DNA of 6,454 nucleotides from Bacteroidales bacterium (GTDB taxonomy: Bacteria; Bacteroidota; Bacteroidia; Bacteroidales; CG2-30-32-10), in NCBI GenBank assembly GCA_035353855.1, contig DAOQAK010000086.1:1-6454 (forward strand), read 5' to 3'. Position numbers and translations under genes: made by a program. Numbering within the stretch: position 1 is the first letter of the stretch; each line of letters begins with the position of its first letter. This document shows, one piece after another, positions 1-5,981 of the stretch. Below the pieces are notes generated by a model that saw nothing but the letters and a program-made list of their open reading frames with translations, was not told the DNA's origin and searched no databases.

Positions 1-1129
1 TTTCTCGAATCATCCAGCTTTGTAATTCTGCTTCATTTTTAAGATGCTGTTCTTTGATTCTGTTTTGGCATTTAGGACATTTTTTCCAATTATCATTGAC
101 TGCTTCATCACCTCCAATATGAATATATTTATAAGGGAAAAGCGATGCAACTTCATCAATAACATCTTTATAAAACTGAATTACCGTATCATTTCCGGCA
201 CACATTATAGCTTTTGGAGGCCAGTAGGGGCCGATTTGAACAAAATATGGATAGTCATCACAAGCAAATTCGGGATAAGAAGCTAAAATAGCAGAGCAAT
301 GCCCTGGAATTTCTATTTCAGGAACAACATCTATGTGTCTTTGAGCAGCATAAGCAACTACTTCCCGAATCTGATCTTTGGTGTAATATCCTCCGTATGA
401 GGCTTTTTCTCCCTCTTTTGGGGGCTCTCCTTTTGTCCAAGAAACCTGGCTTCTATCAACTCTCCAAGCTCCGACTTCAGTTAATTTGGGATATTTATCA
501 ATCTGAATTCGCCAGCCGTGGTCATCAGTCAGATGCCAGTGAAATTTATTTATTTTGTAAAGAGCCAATATATCCAAATGTTTTTTAATGTATTCAACAT
601 CAAAAAAATGTCTTGACACATCTAAATGATTTCCACGCCATGCAAATCTGGGATAATCCAAAATTTCAAGACAGGAAAAGGTGATTTTTGTCGGATTATT
701 TTTATTGATGTTGTTTGGAGCAAGTTGATATAGAGTCTGAAATCCGTAAAATAATCCGGTTGTTGTATTTGCCTCTATAATAATTTTATTTCTTTTAATT
801 TTCAAACGATATCCTTCATCCCCCAACTTTATATCTTTTTTTGAATTAATAGAAAAATAGATGCAGTTTTTAACTTTGTGTTCAGGGGTAACAATGGTTG
901 GGTTAAATCCAAAATACTTTTCAAAATATTCTACAATATAGGTAACCGTAGTATTATTTTTGTCAATATTACTAAAAGATATAGTAGTGTTATTATCAAA
1001 AGTAAAAAAACCATATTTCATCCTAATACTGACAGGCTCAGGAATTATAGAAACATTTTCTTTGTCAATAAGTGTGCATCCCGAATAAAGACAAGAAAGG
1101 GTTAGCACTATAAAAACAATTTTTTTCAT
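1..1129 (-). CDS. Beta-N-acetylhexosaminidase, GH20, lipoprotein (3' end missing)
   Basis: The frame is open from ATG at 1129 to the left edge, giving 376 residues without a stop, so the C-terminus lies outside. Family role: removes terminal beta-linked GlcNAc or GalNAc by substrate-assisted catalysis. Visible: a hydrophobic leader (residues 4-17) with cysteine at 18 (LYSGC), which suggests a lipoprotein although Tyr at -3 is not ideal; a GH20b-like N-terminal domain at about 25-150; then the catalytic barrel. Barrel motifs are RGNHLDVSRHF (R165 is the likely substrate-binding arginine), HWHLTDDHGW (D202-D203), PEIEIPGH (H277) and HIGGDEA, whose D341-E342 is the catalytic pair. A CPKC follows shortly after. 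All key residues visible in this part are present. The gene starts 22 bases after the stop of the transglycosylase-like gene with no promoter or Shine-Dalgarno seen, so the two are probably cotranscribed. Whether the substrate is peptidoglycan, chitin or host glycans cannot be decided. Family assignment is very secure. Confidence 0.96.
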   Translation of the reverse strand, partial: MKKIVFIVLTLSCLYSGCTLIDKENVSIIPEPVSIRMKYGFFTFDNNTTISFSNIDKNNTTVTYIVEYFEKYFGFNPTIVTPEHKVKNCIYFSINSKKDIKLGDEGYRLKIKRNKIIIEANTTTGLFYGFQTLYQLAPNNINKNNPTKITFSCLEILDYPRFAWRGNHLDVSRHFFDVEYIKKHLDILALYKINKFHWHLTDDHGWRIQIDKYPKLTEVGAWRVDRSQVSWTKGEPPKEGEKASYGGYYTKDQIREVVAYAAQRHIDVVPEIEIPGHCSAILASYPEFACDDYPYFVQIGPYWPPKAIMCAGNDTVIQFYKDVIDEVASLFPYKYIHIGGDEAVNDNWKKCPKCQNRIKEQHLKNEAELQSWMIRE

Positions 1130-1151
1130 GGATTTTGGAATAAAAAATAAC

Positions 1152-2282
1152 TTAATCAATAAATTTATTTTGATAATAAGGGAATTCCTTTACCAGTTCA
1201 CCTGAATAATAAAAGTCGAAAGCAAGTCCTCCAAAAGTATGAGGAACCCCATCTATCGTGATTTTTGCCCCACCGATTTCTGGAGTCGGTTTAGGAATGG
1301 AGAGGTTAAACCCCAAGTTGAACAAGGTTGCTAAAACACCGGCGTTGTACGAAATATCTTGTCCCCTTCGTTCCCATTGTTTTTGAAATTGATGTAACAT
1401 TATGCCGGCATAGAGATAAGAGTAATAATTACTTTTGCCGTTTGTAAGTCTTTGAATTCTGGCTGCCGAATCAACCCCATTTTCATAATTCAACGCATTC
1501 TCATATTTTTTTGAAATATAGAATTCAGAAGAGGGATCCTTTAAATATTTTTCTATTCTCATAGCAGTAAATTCCTTAATTCCGGTTACCCCCATAGAGA
1601 ACTTTGTCTCTGTAACTAATACTTTTACTGGACCGAGGTAGGATTTAAATACTTCGCGATTCGTATTATAAAGCCGTATTTGTTCTCCAATCAAAGTAGC
1701 AACAATAAGTCGTGGTTCAATTCCGGCATTTTTTGCAGCACTATCGATAACATCTTTTTCCTTTGATATGGCAATTTTAAGAGCAGCCCATTGTTGGGTA
1801 TTCATCCATTCAATTGCATTATTCGGATTTTGTAACTTTTGAGGTTTGGAAAGTAACTCAGATCCTTGATTTAGTAATTTTTCGTATTCTTTTTTAATTT
1901 TAGGATTTGAATTAATATAGATTTCAGTAGCAGCAATCATTTGACGGATTGATTTAGGATTTTCATTTGTTTTGACCGCTTCCAAAATATTATTGGCATT
2001 GTATGGAAAAAATTTACTTATACAAATAATTTTGTAAAAGTCGATTGCTCTTTGGTTACTGTTGAAAGAATAATCTTCAACATTGCTTCCGCTAACTTTG
2101 CCCATTTCTTCAATTTCCATCAAGTAACGGTTATTTTTATCAATAGTTCCTTTGTTTTTTGTGAGTCCTAAGTTAAAGACTGCCCAGGCAGTAATGATTC
2201 CGAAACCAGCAATAGCAAATCCGTATAATGCAATACGCCAAATCCATTTCAGAAAGAATTTCTTTTTATTTATTTCATTCAT
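1152..2282 (-). CDS. Membrane-anchored lytic transglycosylase-like (SLT/GH23-type) protein
   Basis: A 376-residue protein beginning MNEINKKK. One membrane segment lies at about 14-39 after a Lys-rich start, so the rest should be in the periplasm. The C-terminal half follows the motif order of SLT lytic transglycosylases: a helix ending in LIGEQIR, with E200 as the candidate catalytic acid; GVTGIKEFTA (231-240), resembling the family's GLMQ-x-x-P-x-TA; YAGIML (291-296), like the 'AG-x-YL' helix; and YNAG (312-315), a hallmark of the fold. The usual E-S of the catalytic motif is E-Q here, so activity is inferred. The region at about 45-180 is helical and I do not recognise it. The frame extends upstream to an ATG at 2333, but a -7 promoter box at 2323-2316 would lie inside that extension, so I chose 2282. 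It leads directly into the GH20 gene, which suggests a joint role on wall glycan. The gene is certain; the enzyme class is probable. Confidence 0.8.
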   Translation of the reverse strand: MNEINKKKFFLKWIWRIALYGFAIAGFGIITAWAVFNLGLTKNKGTIDKNNRYLMEIEEMGKVSGSNVEDYSFNSNQRAIDFYKIICISKFFPYNANNILEAVKTNENPKSIRQMIAATEIYINSNPKIKKEYEKLLNQGSELLSKPQKLQNPNNAIEWMNTQQWAALKIAISKEKDVIDSAAKNAGIEPRLIVATLIGEQIRLYNTNREVFKSYLGPVKVLVTETKFSMGVTGIKEFTAMRIEKYLKDPSSEFYISKKYENALNYENGVDSAARIQRLTNGKSNYYSYLYAGIMLHQFQKQWERRGQDISYNAGVLATLFNLGFNLSIPKPTPEIGGAKITIDGVPHTFGGLAFDFYYSGELVKEFPYYQNKFID

Positions 2283-2315
2283 TTTCTTGATTATTTCTTT
2301 TAAAATTTTAGTCGG

Positions 2316-2323
2316 CAAAATTA
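2316..2323 (-). promoter_or_regulatory. Bacteroidota -7 promoter box for the minus-strand operon
   Basis: Read on the minus strand this is TAATTTTG, an exact match to the TAnnTTTG element of Bacteroidota promoters. There are 33 bases between it and the ATG at 2282, so transcription would start near 2309 with a short A-rich leader. I see no -33 TTG at the usual 17-23 base spacing. The box would drive the transglycosylase-like and GH20 genes together, and it argues against translation from 2333. Confidence 0.55.
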
Positions 2324-2523
2324 CAAAAATCAATTCAGAATTTACATTAAAATTATCTTAAAAATTAAACACATTTTAGTTTGCTCAATAACACCTTTTT
2401 TTTAAATAAAAGTTTTTTTTTCTCTGTAAAAAATTTATTTTTAACTTTAAGTAATTGAATGTTAGTATAATAAATAAAAATCGATTTTATTTTTTAAAAA
2501 AGTGATTATTTCAAAAAAATGTT

Positions 2524-2531
2524 TATTTTTG
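2524..2531 (+). promoter_or_regulatory. Bacteroidota -7 promoter box for the four-helix bundle gene
   Basis: TATTTTTG matches TAnnTTTG, with 29 bases between it and the ATG at 2561. No -33 TTG is seen at normal spacing. The rest of the 2283-2560 divergent spacer is very AT-rich homopolymeric sequence in which I see no operator or RNA gene. Confidence 0.55.
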
Positions 2532-2560
2532 TGCATATTTACTAACTAAATCATTTTAAA

Positions 2561-2989
2561 ATGAACGAACAAGAAAACACCGTTAGCTTTTTTAGATTTG
2601 AAGATTTAAGAATTTATGCTAAAGCACTTGATTACATCACCTGGTTACATGGCGTTATTGCTAATTTTCCGGATTCTCAGTATGTCGTTTTAGGTGAGCC
2701 TTTCTTGAAGTCAGCTCAAGCAATTGCACTACATATTGCGGAAGGTTCTGCAAGAAACAAAGCTCAATTTGTTTATTACTTAAAAATGGCTAAAAGTTCA
2801 GTTAGAGAATGTGTTGTATATACTGAATTTGCTTCTAAACTTTCGGCAATTAATAATGATGAGAAAGAGTACTCTAGAAACCAACTTATGGAACTTACCA
2901 AAATGATTGGATCTTTGGTGGCTTCTCTTCAAAGATCAGTTCCTGTATCTAGGGAAGATGATGACATTGATGGAATGCCAGAAATGTAA
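2561..2989 (+). CDS. Four-helix bundle protein (23S rRNA IVP family)
   Basis: A complete 142-residue protein, somewhat longer than the roughly 115-130 residues usual for the family. Family marks: FEDLRIYAKA near the start (13-22), the conserved ALHIAEGSARN (56-66) and KMAKSSVREC (75-84) opening the third helix, all predicted amphipathic helices forming an up-down bundle. No signal peptide or membrane segment is seen, so it should be cytoplasmic. The family was first noticed inside intervening sequences of spirochaete 23S rRNA genes, but most members, like this one, stand alone. Their molecular role is unknown. The C-terminal 12 residues (REDDDIDGMPEM) form an acidic tail that is probably disordered. 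It has its own promoter and a strong terminator, so it is a single-gene unit. Family call is secure; no function can be stated. Confidence 0.93.
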   Translation: MNEQENTVSFFRFEDLRIYAKALDYITWLHGVIANFPDSQYVVLGEPFLKSAQAIALHIAEGSARNKAQFVYYLKMAKSSVRECVVYTEFASKLSAINNDEKEYSRNQLMELTKMIGSLVASLQRSVPVSREDDDIDGMPEM

Positions 2990-3010
2990 TAATTTTTGTT
3001 TATATTTTTT

Positions 3011-3056
3011 ACAGATAATTTTGTGTTTAATTCTCACAAAGTTATCTGTTTTTTTT
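3011..3056 (+). terminator. Rho-independent terminator after the four-helix bundle gene
   Basis: A 15-bp stem (3011-3025 with 3035-3049) closes a 9-base loop and contains a single G-T wobble. It is followed at once by a run of eight T (3049-3056). It begins 22 bases after the stop codon at 2989. The stem is AT-rich but long, and placement on the plus strand is clear. Confidence 0.9.
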
Positions 3057-3111
3057 GCTCTATAAATAGCTACATTTTTCAGTTGTCCATCTTTCCTTTC
3101 AATTGTTTTTT

Positions 3112-3119
3112 TATCTTTG
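3112..3119 (+). promoter_or_regulatory. Bacteroidota -7 promoter box for the DUF1015 gene
   Basis: TATCTTTG matches TAnnTTTG and is followed by GCAC, as is common around Bacteroidota start sites. There are 35 bases between it and the ATG at 3155. The nearest upstream TTG (3083-3085) is 26 bases away, slightly too far for a standard -33 element. The leader carries a small tandem repeat of AAAACTT (from about 3134 to 3147). Confidence 0.65.
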
Positions 3120-3154
3120 CACGCGAAAATAAAAAAACTTAAAACTTAAAAATT

Positions 3155-4405
3155 ATGGCAATTGTAAAACCTTTCAAAGGATTACGTCCTCCTAAAGAAA
3201 TTGTAAAACAGTTGGCATCCCGCCCCTATGATGTCCTTAATTCAGAAGAAGCCCGTGCTGAAGCTTCCGGTAATCCTTATTCTTTGCTAAGGATTACAAA
3301 AGCTGAAATTGATTTCCCGAAAGGGACAGATGAGCATTCTCAAATGGTTTATGATAAAGTTGTTGAAAATTTCAATTTGTTCAAAAAAAATGGCTGGATC
3401 ATAAAAGAGGATGAAGAGAAATTCTATATTTACGCCCAAAAGATGGAAGGAAGGATACAATATGGAATAGTAGGGTGTGCCCATATTGATGATTATTTGA
3501 ATAATGTAATCAAAAAACATGAATTAACTCGAAAAGATAAAGAGGAAGACCGTATGATTCATGTTAGAATAACAAATGCCAATGTTGAGCCTGTGTTTTT
3601 TGCATATCCTGATAATAAAAATATTAATGAGATTGTTGAAAATATAGTAAAAAATCAGGTTCCTGAATATGATTTTGTTGCAGATGAGGGTTTCGGCCAT
3701 CAGTTATGGGTTATCAATGATGCCTCTGTCAACAAGAGAATTTCTGAAATTTTCAAGAATGAAATACCCTATTTATATGTTGCTGATGGGCATCATCGTA
3801 CTGCAGCCGCTGCTTTAGTCGGAAGTGAAAAACGAAGAAACAATCCTCATCATACCGGTAATGAAGAATACAACTACTTTATGGCAGTTATTTTCCCGGC
3901 AAATCAGCTTAAAATTATTGACTATAATCGGGTTGTTAAAGACTTAAACGGTCTTTCCAATAATCAATTTATGGATCTTCTCTCAGAGACATTCACTGTA
4001 GAAAAAATTGGAAAAGAAATATACAAACCTTCTAAATTACATGAATTCAGTATTTATATAGATGGATTTTGGTACAAAATGACTGCAAAACAAGGCACTT
4101 ACAATGATCAGGATCCGATTGGAGTTTTGGATGTGACCATACTTTCTGAGAAGGTTCTCGACAAAGTATTAGGAATAAAGGATTTAAGAACTGATAAAAG
4201 AATTGATTTTATTGGTGGAATACGCGGTCTTGGTGAATTGAGACGTAGAGTTGATAGTGGAGAAATGAAAGTGGCTTTTGCACTTTATCCGGTTTCAATG
4301 GAGCAATTAATTAATATTGCTGACTCAGGGAATATAATGCCTCCCAAAACAACTTGGTTTGAACCAAAGTTGCGTTCAGGACTGGTTATTCACGAATTAG
4401 AATAA
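3155..4405 (+). CDS. DUF1015 family protein (COG4198)
   Basis: A complete 416-residue protein of normal length for DUF1015. Family marks: the N-terminal KPFKGLRPP and SRPYDVLNSEEA (22-33), KKHELTRKDKEEDR (111-124), the central YVADGHHRTAAAA (208-220) and a C-terminal PPKTTWFEPKLRSGL. No signal peptide or membrane helix is seen, so it should be cytoplasmic. The biochemical role of the family is not established to my knowledge. The D211-G-H-H-R215 core resembles the G-x-x-R nucleotide-phosphate loop of the ParB/sulfiredoxin fold, which also includes the free serine kinase SerK. In many Bacteroidota, DUF1015 genes lie next to serA and serC (from memory). Together these hint at serine or phosphoserine metabolism, but this is inference, and no serine genes are present here. 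It has its own promoter and terminator. Nothing is broken or missing. Family call is secure; function is open. Confidence 0.95.
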   Translation: MAIVKPFKGLRPPKEIVKQLASRPYDVLNSEEARAEASGNPYSLLRITKAEIDFPKGTDEHSQMVYDKVVENFNLFKKNGWIIKEDEEKFYIYAQKMEGRIQYGIVGCAHIDDYLNNVIKKHELTRKDKEEDRMIHVRITNANVEPVFFAYPDNKNINEIVENIVKNQVPEYDFVADEGFGHQLWVINDASVNKRISEIFKNEIPYLYVADGHHRTAAAALVGSEKRRNNPHHTGNEEYNYFMAVIFPANQLKIIDYNRVVKDLNGLSNNQFMDLLSETFTVEKIGKEIYKPSKLHEFSIYIDGFWYKMTAKQGTYNDQDPIGVLDVTILSEKVLDKVLGIKDLRTDKRIDFIGGIRGLGELRRRVDSGEMKVAFALYPVSMEQLINIADSGNIMPPKTTWFEPKLRSGLVIHELE

Positions 4406-4423
4406 ATGGAATCATTATAAACT

Positions 4424-4458
4424 AAAAAGACCATGTATTTATATATGGTCTTTTTTTT
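4424..4458 (+). terminator. Rho-independent terminator after the DUF1015 gene
   Basis: AAAGACCAT (4426-4434) pairs with ATGGTCTTT (4445-4453). The stem extends inward through three more pairs, including a G-T wobble, to a four-base loop at 4438-4441, and is followed by T to 4458. It starts 19 bases after the stop codon. The A run on its left side may let it also work weakly on the minus strand for transcripts leaving the insertion sequence. Confidence 0.9.
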
Positions 4459-4536
4459 GTGTTATAAGTTTAAGCAATAAATTTTTTGCTCATATTTTTT
4501 ATAAGTCAATTTTGATACTTAATGAAGAGCAATTAA

Positions 4537-4559
4537 GGTAATGTCCCAAAAAGTGTGTA
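4537..4559. repeat. Left terminal inverted repeat of the IS256-family element
   Basis: Begins GGTAATGTCCC and continues into CAAAAAGTGTGTA. The inner 16 bases, from TCCC onward, match the right repeat perfectly; the three mismatches are at 4538, 4541 and 4543. Further weak similarity continues inward with gaps (a shared AAGTT and TTTG-AAAG). This is the expected transposase binding and cleavage site. Confidence 0.88.
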
Positions 4560-4632
4560 TGGTAAAAGTTCATTTTGTATTTGCAAAGTTATTATTTTTT
4601 TAATCCTATTTTCATCTTCAAAATTTTTGCGG

Positions 4633-5793
4633 TCAATAATCCCATCTGAACTTTTGTTTTTCGTTAAGGAACGATGTCACCTTAAATTGATATGCATTCC
4701 TAGTCATAGCTACATATCCCAGGAGCAATATGGTCGCTTCAGTATTAGGTAAAGCTCCTCGCATTCTGGTAGTTCTTTTATAATCCCTATTCAATCTTTC
4801 TACCCAGTTCGTCGTGTATATCATGCTTCTAATCCTATAGTCATAGTTGAGATAGGTAAAGTAATAGCGATATCTTTCGTTTTTTAGTTTTTCTCCGAAT
4901 ACAGGATAGTATTTACTCCATTTTTCACAGAACAAATGAAATCTTTCCATCCCTTTTTTCATGCTGTCGTACTTGTCGTCGCATGCGAACACCTGCCTCA
5001 GATCTTCGGCAACTTCTGCCTTGTGTTTTACTTTCACCTTTTTCTGACATTCTCTCTGTAAATGAACCGTACAGAGCTGAACATCAGCCATTTTGAAATG
5101 ATTCTGAACAACTGTCTCTATGCCCGTAAGTCCGTCGCAGACAACAAGCCCGACCTCCTTCACACCCCTCTCTTTCAAATCGGCAAAAATATCATTCCAA
5201 AATGAAGATCCTTCCGTTGGATTGTTTACAATTGTAAGTACTTCTCTAGAAGTATCCTCTTTTACTGCCAGTATGGTGAAGTATGCTTCTTTGCTTACGC
5301 TGTCAACTCGACGAGTCGCTATGAAGGTCGCATCTATGTATAGAATCGGATAGTAGCTATCCAATCTTCTTGTCAGCCATGCTGCCACCTCTTCTCGGGC
5401 GTAATCGAACATCCTGCTCACTTGGCTGCTGCTGTATGATTTTCCGTATATTTCTCCGAACAAGTCGCCTACTTGCTCTGTAGTCAGCCCTGCACCATAC
5501 AGTTTGAAGGCTATCTGCCTCGCTTCTTCTTCCTGGTCTCGCAACAATCCTAATATCATAGGATAGAAGTTCCCGTTGCGTGTTCTCGGAACCTTTAGTT
5601 CCAAAAGTTTACCCTGTCCATAAGTCTTTCTGAAACGATAGCCGTTGCTGAGATCTCCATTTGAAAAATTGTGCTCCTGGCGTTCAGCCTTCATAAGAAT
5701 TTCAAGACTCATCCGTAGAATTTCTTCAATTCCTGAACCATGGTTGATGATGTTCTCTAAAATTTCGTAATTTTGCGATTGTGTAAAATTCAT
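4633..5793 (-). CDS. IS256-family (Mutator) DDE transposase
   Basis: A complete 386-residue transposase, slightly shorter than the typical 390-410 of the family. It cuts and rejoins the element's ends. The DDE triad is visible: D154 in LYIDATFI, D220 in LVVCDGLTGI and E332 in TTNWVERLN. The family's C-x-x-H signature lies between the last two at C241-H244 (QLCTVHLQRE). The N-terminal third carries the helical DNA-binding part, including the LTTEQVGDLFGEIYG segment typical of IS256 proteins. The C-terminal RTTRMRGALPNTEATILLL follows the last catalytic residue as in the family. The ATG at 5793 is preceded by an A/C-rich leader and by a -7 box 26 bases upstream. There is no frameshift or stop, so the enzyme is probably active. 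Codons are richer in G and C than in neighbouring genes. No terminator is seen between its stop and the left end of the element. Confidence 0.97.
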   Translation of the reverse strand: MNFTQSQNYEILENIINHGSGIEEILRMSLEILMKAERQEHNFSNGDLSNGYRFRKTYGQGKLLELKVPRTRNGNFYPMILGLLRDQEEEARQIAFKLYGAGLTTEQVGDLFGEIYGKSYSSSQVSRMFDYAREEVAAWLTRRLDSYYPILYIDATFIATRRVDSVSKEAYFTILAVKEDTSREVLTIVNNPTEGSSFWNDIFADLKERGVKEVGLVVCDGLTGIETVVQNHFKMADVQLCTVHLQRECQKKVKVKHKAEVAEDLRQVFACDDKYDSMKKGMERFHLFCEKWSKYYPVFGEKLKNERYRYYFTYLNYDYRIRSMIYTTNWVERLNRDYKRTTRMRGALPNTEATILLLGYVAMTRNAYQFKVTSFLNEKQKFRWDY

Positions 5794-5819
5794 TGTTTGT
5801 GTTTTTTTATTTTGCTTTA

Positions 5820-5827
5820 CAAAAATA
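5820..5827 (-). promoter_or_regulatory. -7 promoter box for the transposase gene
   Basis: Read on the minus strand this is TATTTTTG, matching TAnnTTTG, 26 bases before the transposase ATG. It lies inside the element just next to the right inverted repeat, so the element carries its own Bacteroidota-type promoter. No -33 TTG is present at normal spacing. Confidence 0.5.
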
Positions 5828-5842
5828 TTAAACTTTGAGTTT

Positions 5843-5865
5843 TACACACTTTTTGGGATAGTATC
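5843..5865. repeat. Right terminal inverted repeat of the IS256-family element
   Basis: On the minus strand it reads GATACTATCCC followed by CAAAAAGTGTGTA, matching the left repeat at 20 of 23 positions. It lies directly upstream of the transposase promoter, so transposase bound here could repress its own gene (inference). Confidence 0.88.
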
Positions 5866-5899
5866 CACCGAACTCAATTACCCAATATTTGCACACCGT

Positions 5900-5941
5900 A
5901 AAAACTTAAAATCCGACGGCTCGCTATGCTTGCCCGTCGGA
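5900..5941 (-). terminator. GC-rich palindrome, probable terminator of the T9SS-substrate gene
   Basis: An 8-bp stem, TCCGACGG (5912-5919) with CCGTCGGA (5934-5941), encloses 14 bases that include a mini-hairpin GC-TAT-GC (5923-5929). Read on the minus strand it lies 40 bases after the stop of the T9SS gene and is followed by TTTTAAGTTTTT, which fits a terminator. Its GC content stands out sharply from the AT-rich spacer, so it may also be a dispersed palindromic repeat. A search for other copies in the genome would decide. Confidence 0.6.
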
Positions 5942-5981
5942 CTTTATAAATATAAAAACTGAAGTTTATCCAGCTATTGCA

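Larger units (their letters stand above)
4537..5865 (-). mobile_element. Complete IS256-family insertion sequence, about 1.33 kb
   Basis: One intact Mutator-type transposase gene is flanked by 23-bp imperfect inverted repeats (4537-4559 and 5843-5865, 20 of 23 matching). The length of about 1,329 bases is normal for IS256 elements. The ends were set at the outermost paired G, so they may be off by one or two bases. No passenger gene is present. The 8-9 base target duplication expected for this family is not visible: the eight bases outside each end differ. The element lies between convergent genes and damages neither. Its coding part is much more GC-rich than the flanks, suggesting arrival from another host. 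It is structurally able to move. Confidence 0.9.

Noticed and set aside
44..1105. Three short plus-strand open frames (44-286, 397-588, 878-1105)
   Set aside because: They lie opposite the clear GH20 gene and encode low-complexity sequence with no recognisable motif.
2283..2333. N-terminal extension of 17 residues to the ATG at 2333
   Set aside because: A -7 promoter box lies inside it and the start at 2282 gives a more typical membrane-anchor N-terminus.
2152..2361. Plus-strand open frame of 69 residues with a hydrophobic segment
   Set aside because: It is the antisense of the membrane anchor of the transglycosylase-like gene; hydrophobicity is a by-product of the complementary codons.
2990..3154. 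Possible riboswitch or small RNA upstream of the DUF1015 gene
   Set aside because: The only structure is the terminator of the preceding gene, and the leader after the promoter is about 35 bases, too short for a riboswitch.
3287..3520. Minus-strand open frame of 77 residues inside the DUF1015 gene
   Set aside because: Shadow of a secure gene on the other strand, without a promoter or recognisable motif.
3785..3805. DUF1015 protein as a ParB-type nuclease or partition protein
   Set aside because: Only the short DGHHR segment is similar; no helix-turn-helix, parA partner or parS-like palindrome is seen nearby.
4473..4490. Small inverted repeat AGCAA/TTGCT between the DUF1015 terminator and the insertion sequence
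   Set aside because: Only five base pairs in very AT-rich DNA; expected by chance and not needed next to a strong terminator.
4555..4752. Plus-strand open frame running out of the left end of the insertion sequence
   Set aside because: It overlaps the inverted repeat and the antisense of the transposase C-terminus; no accessory IS256 protein of this kind is known to me.
5120..5353. Plus-strand open frame of 77 residues inside the transposase gene
   Set aside because: Antisense shadow of the conserved catalytic region.
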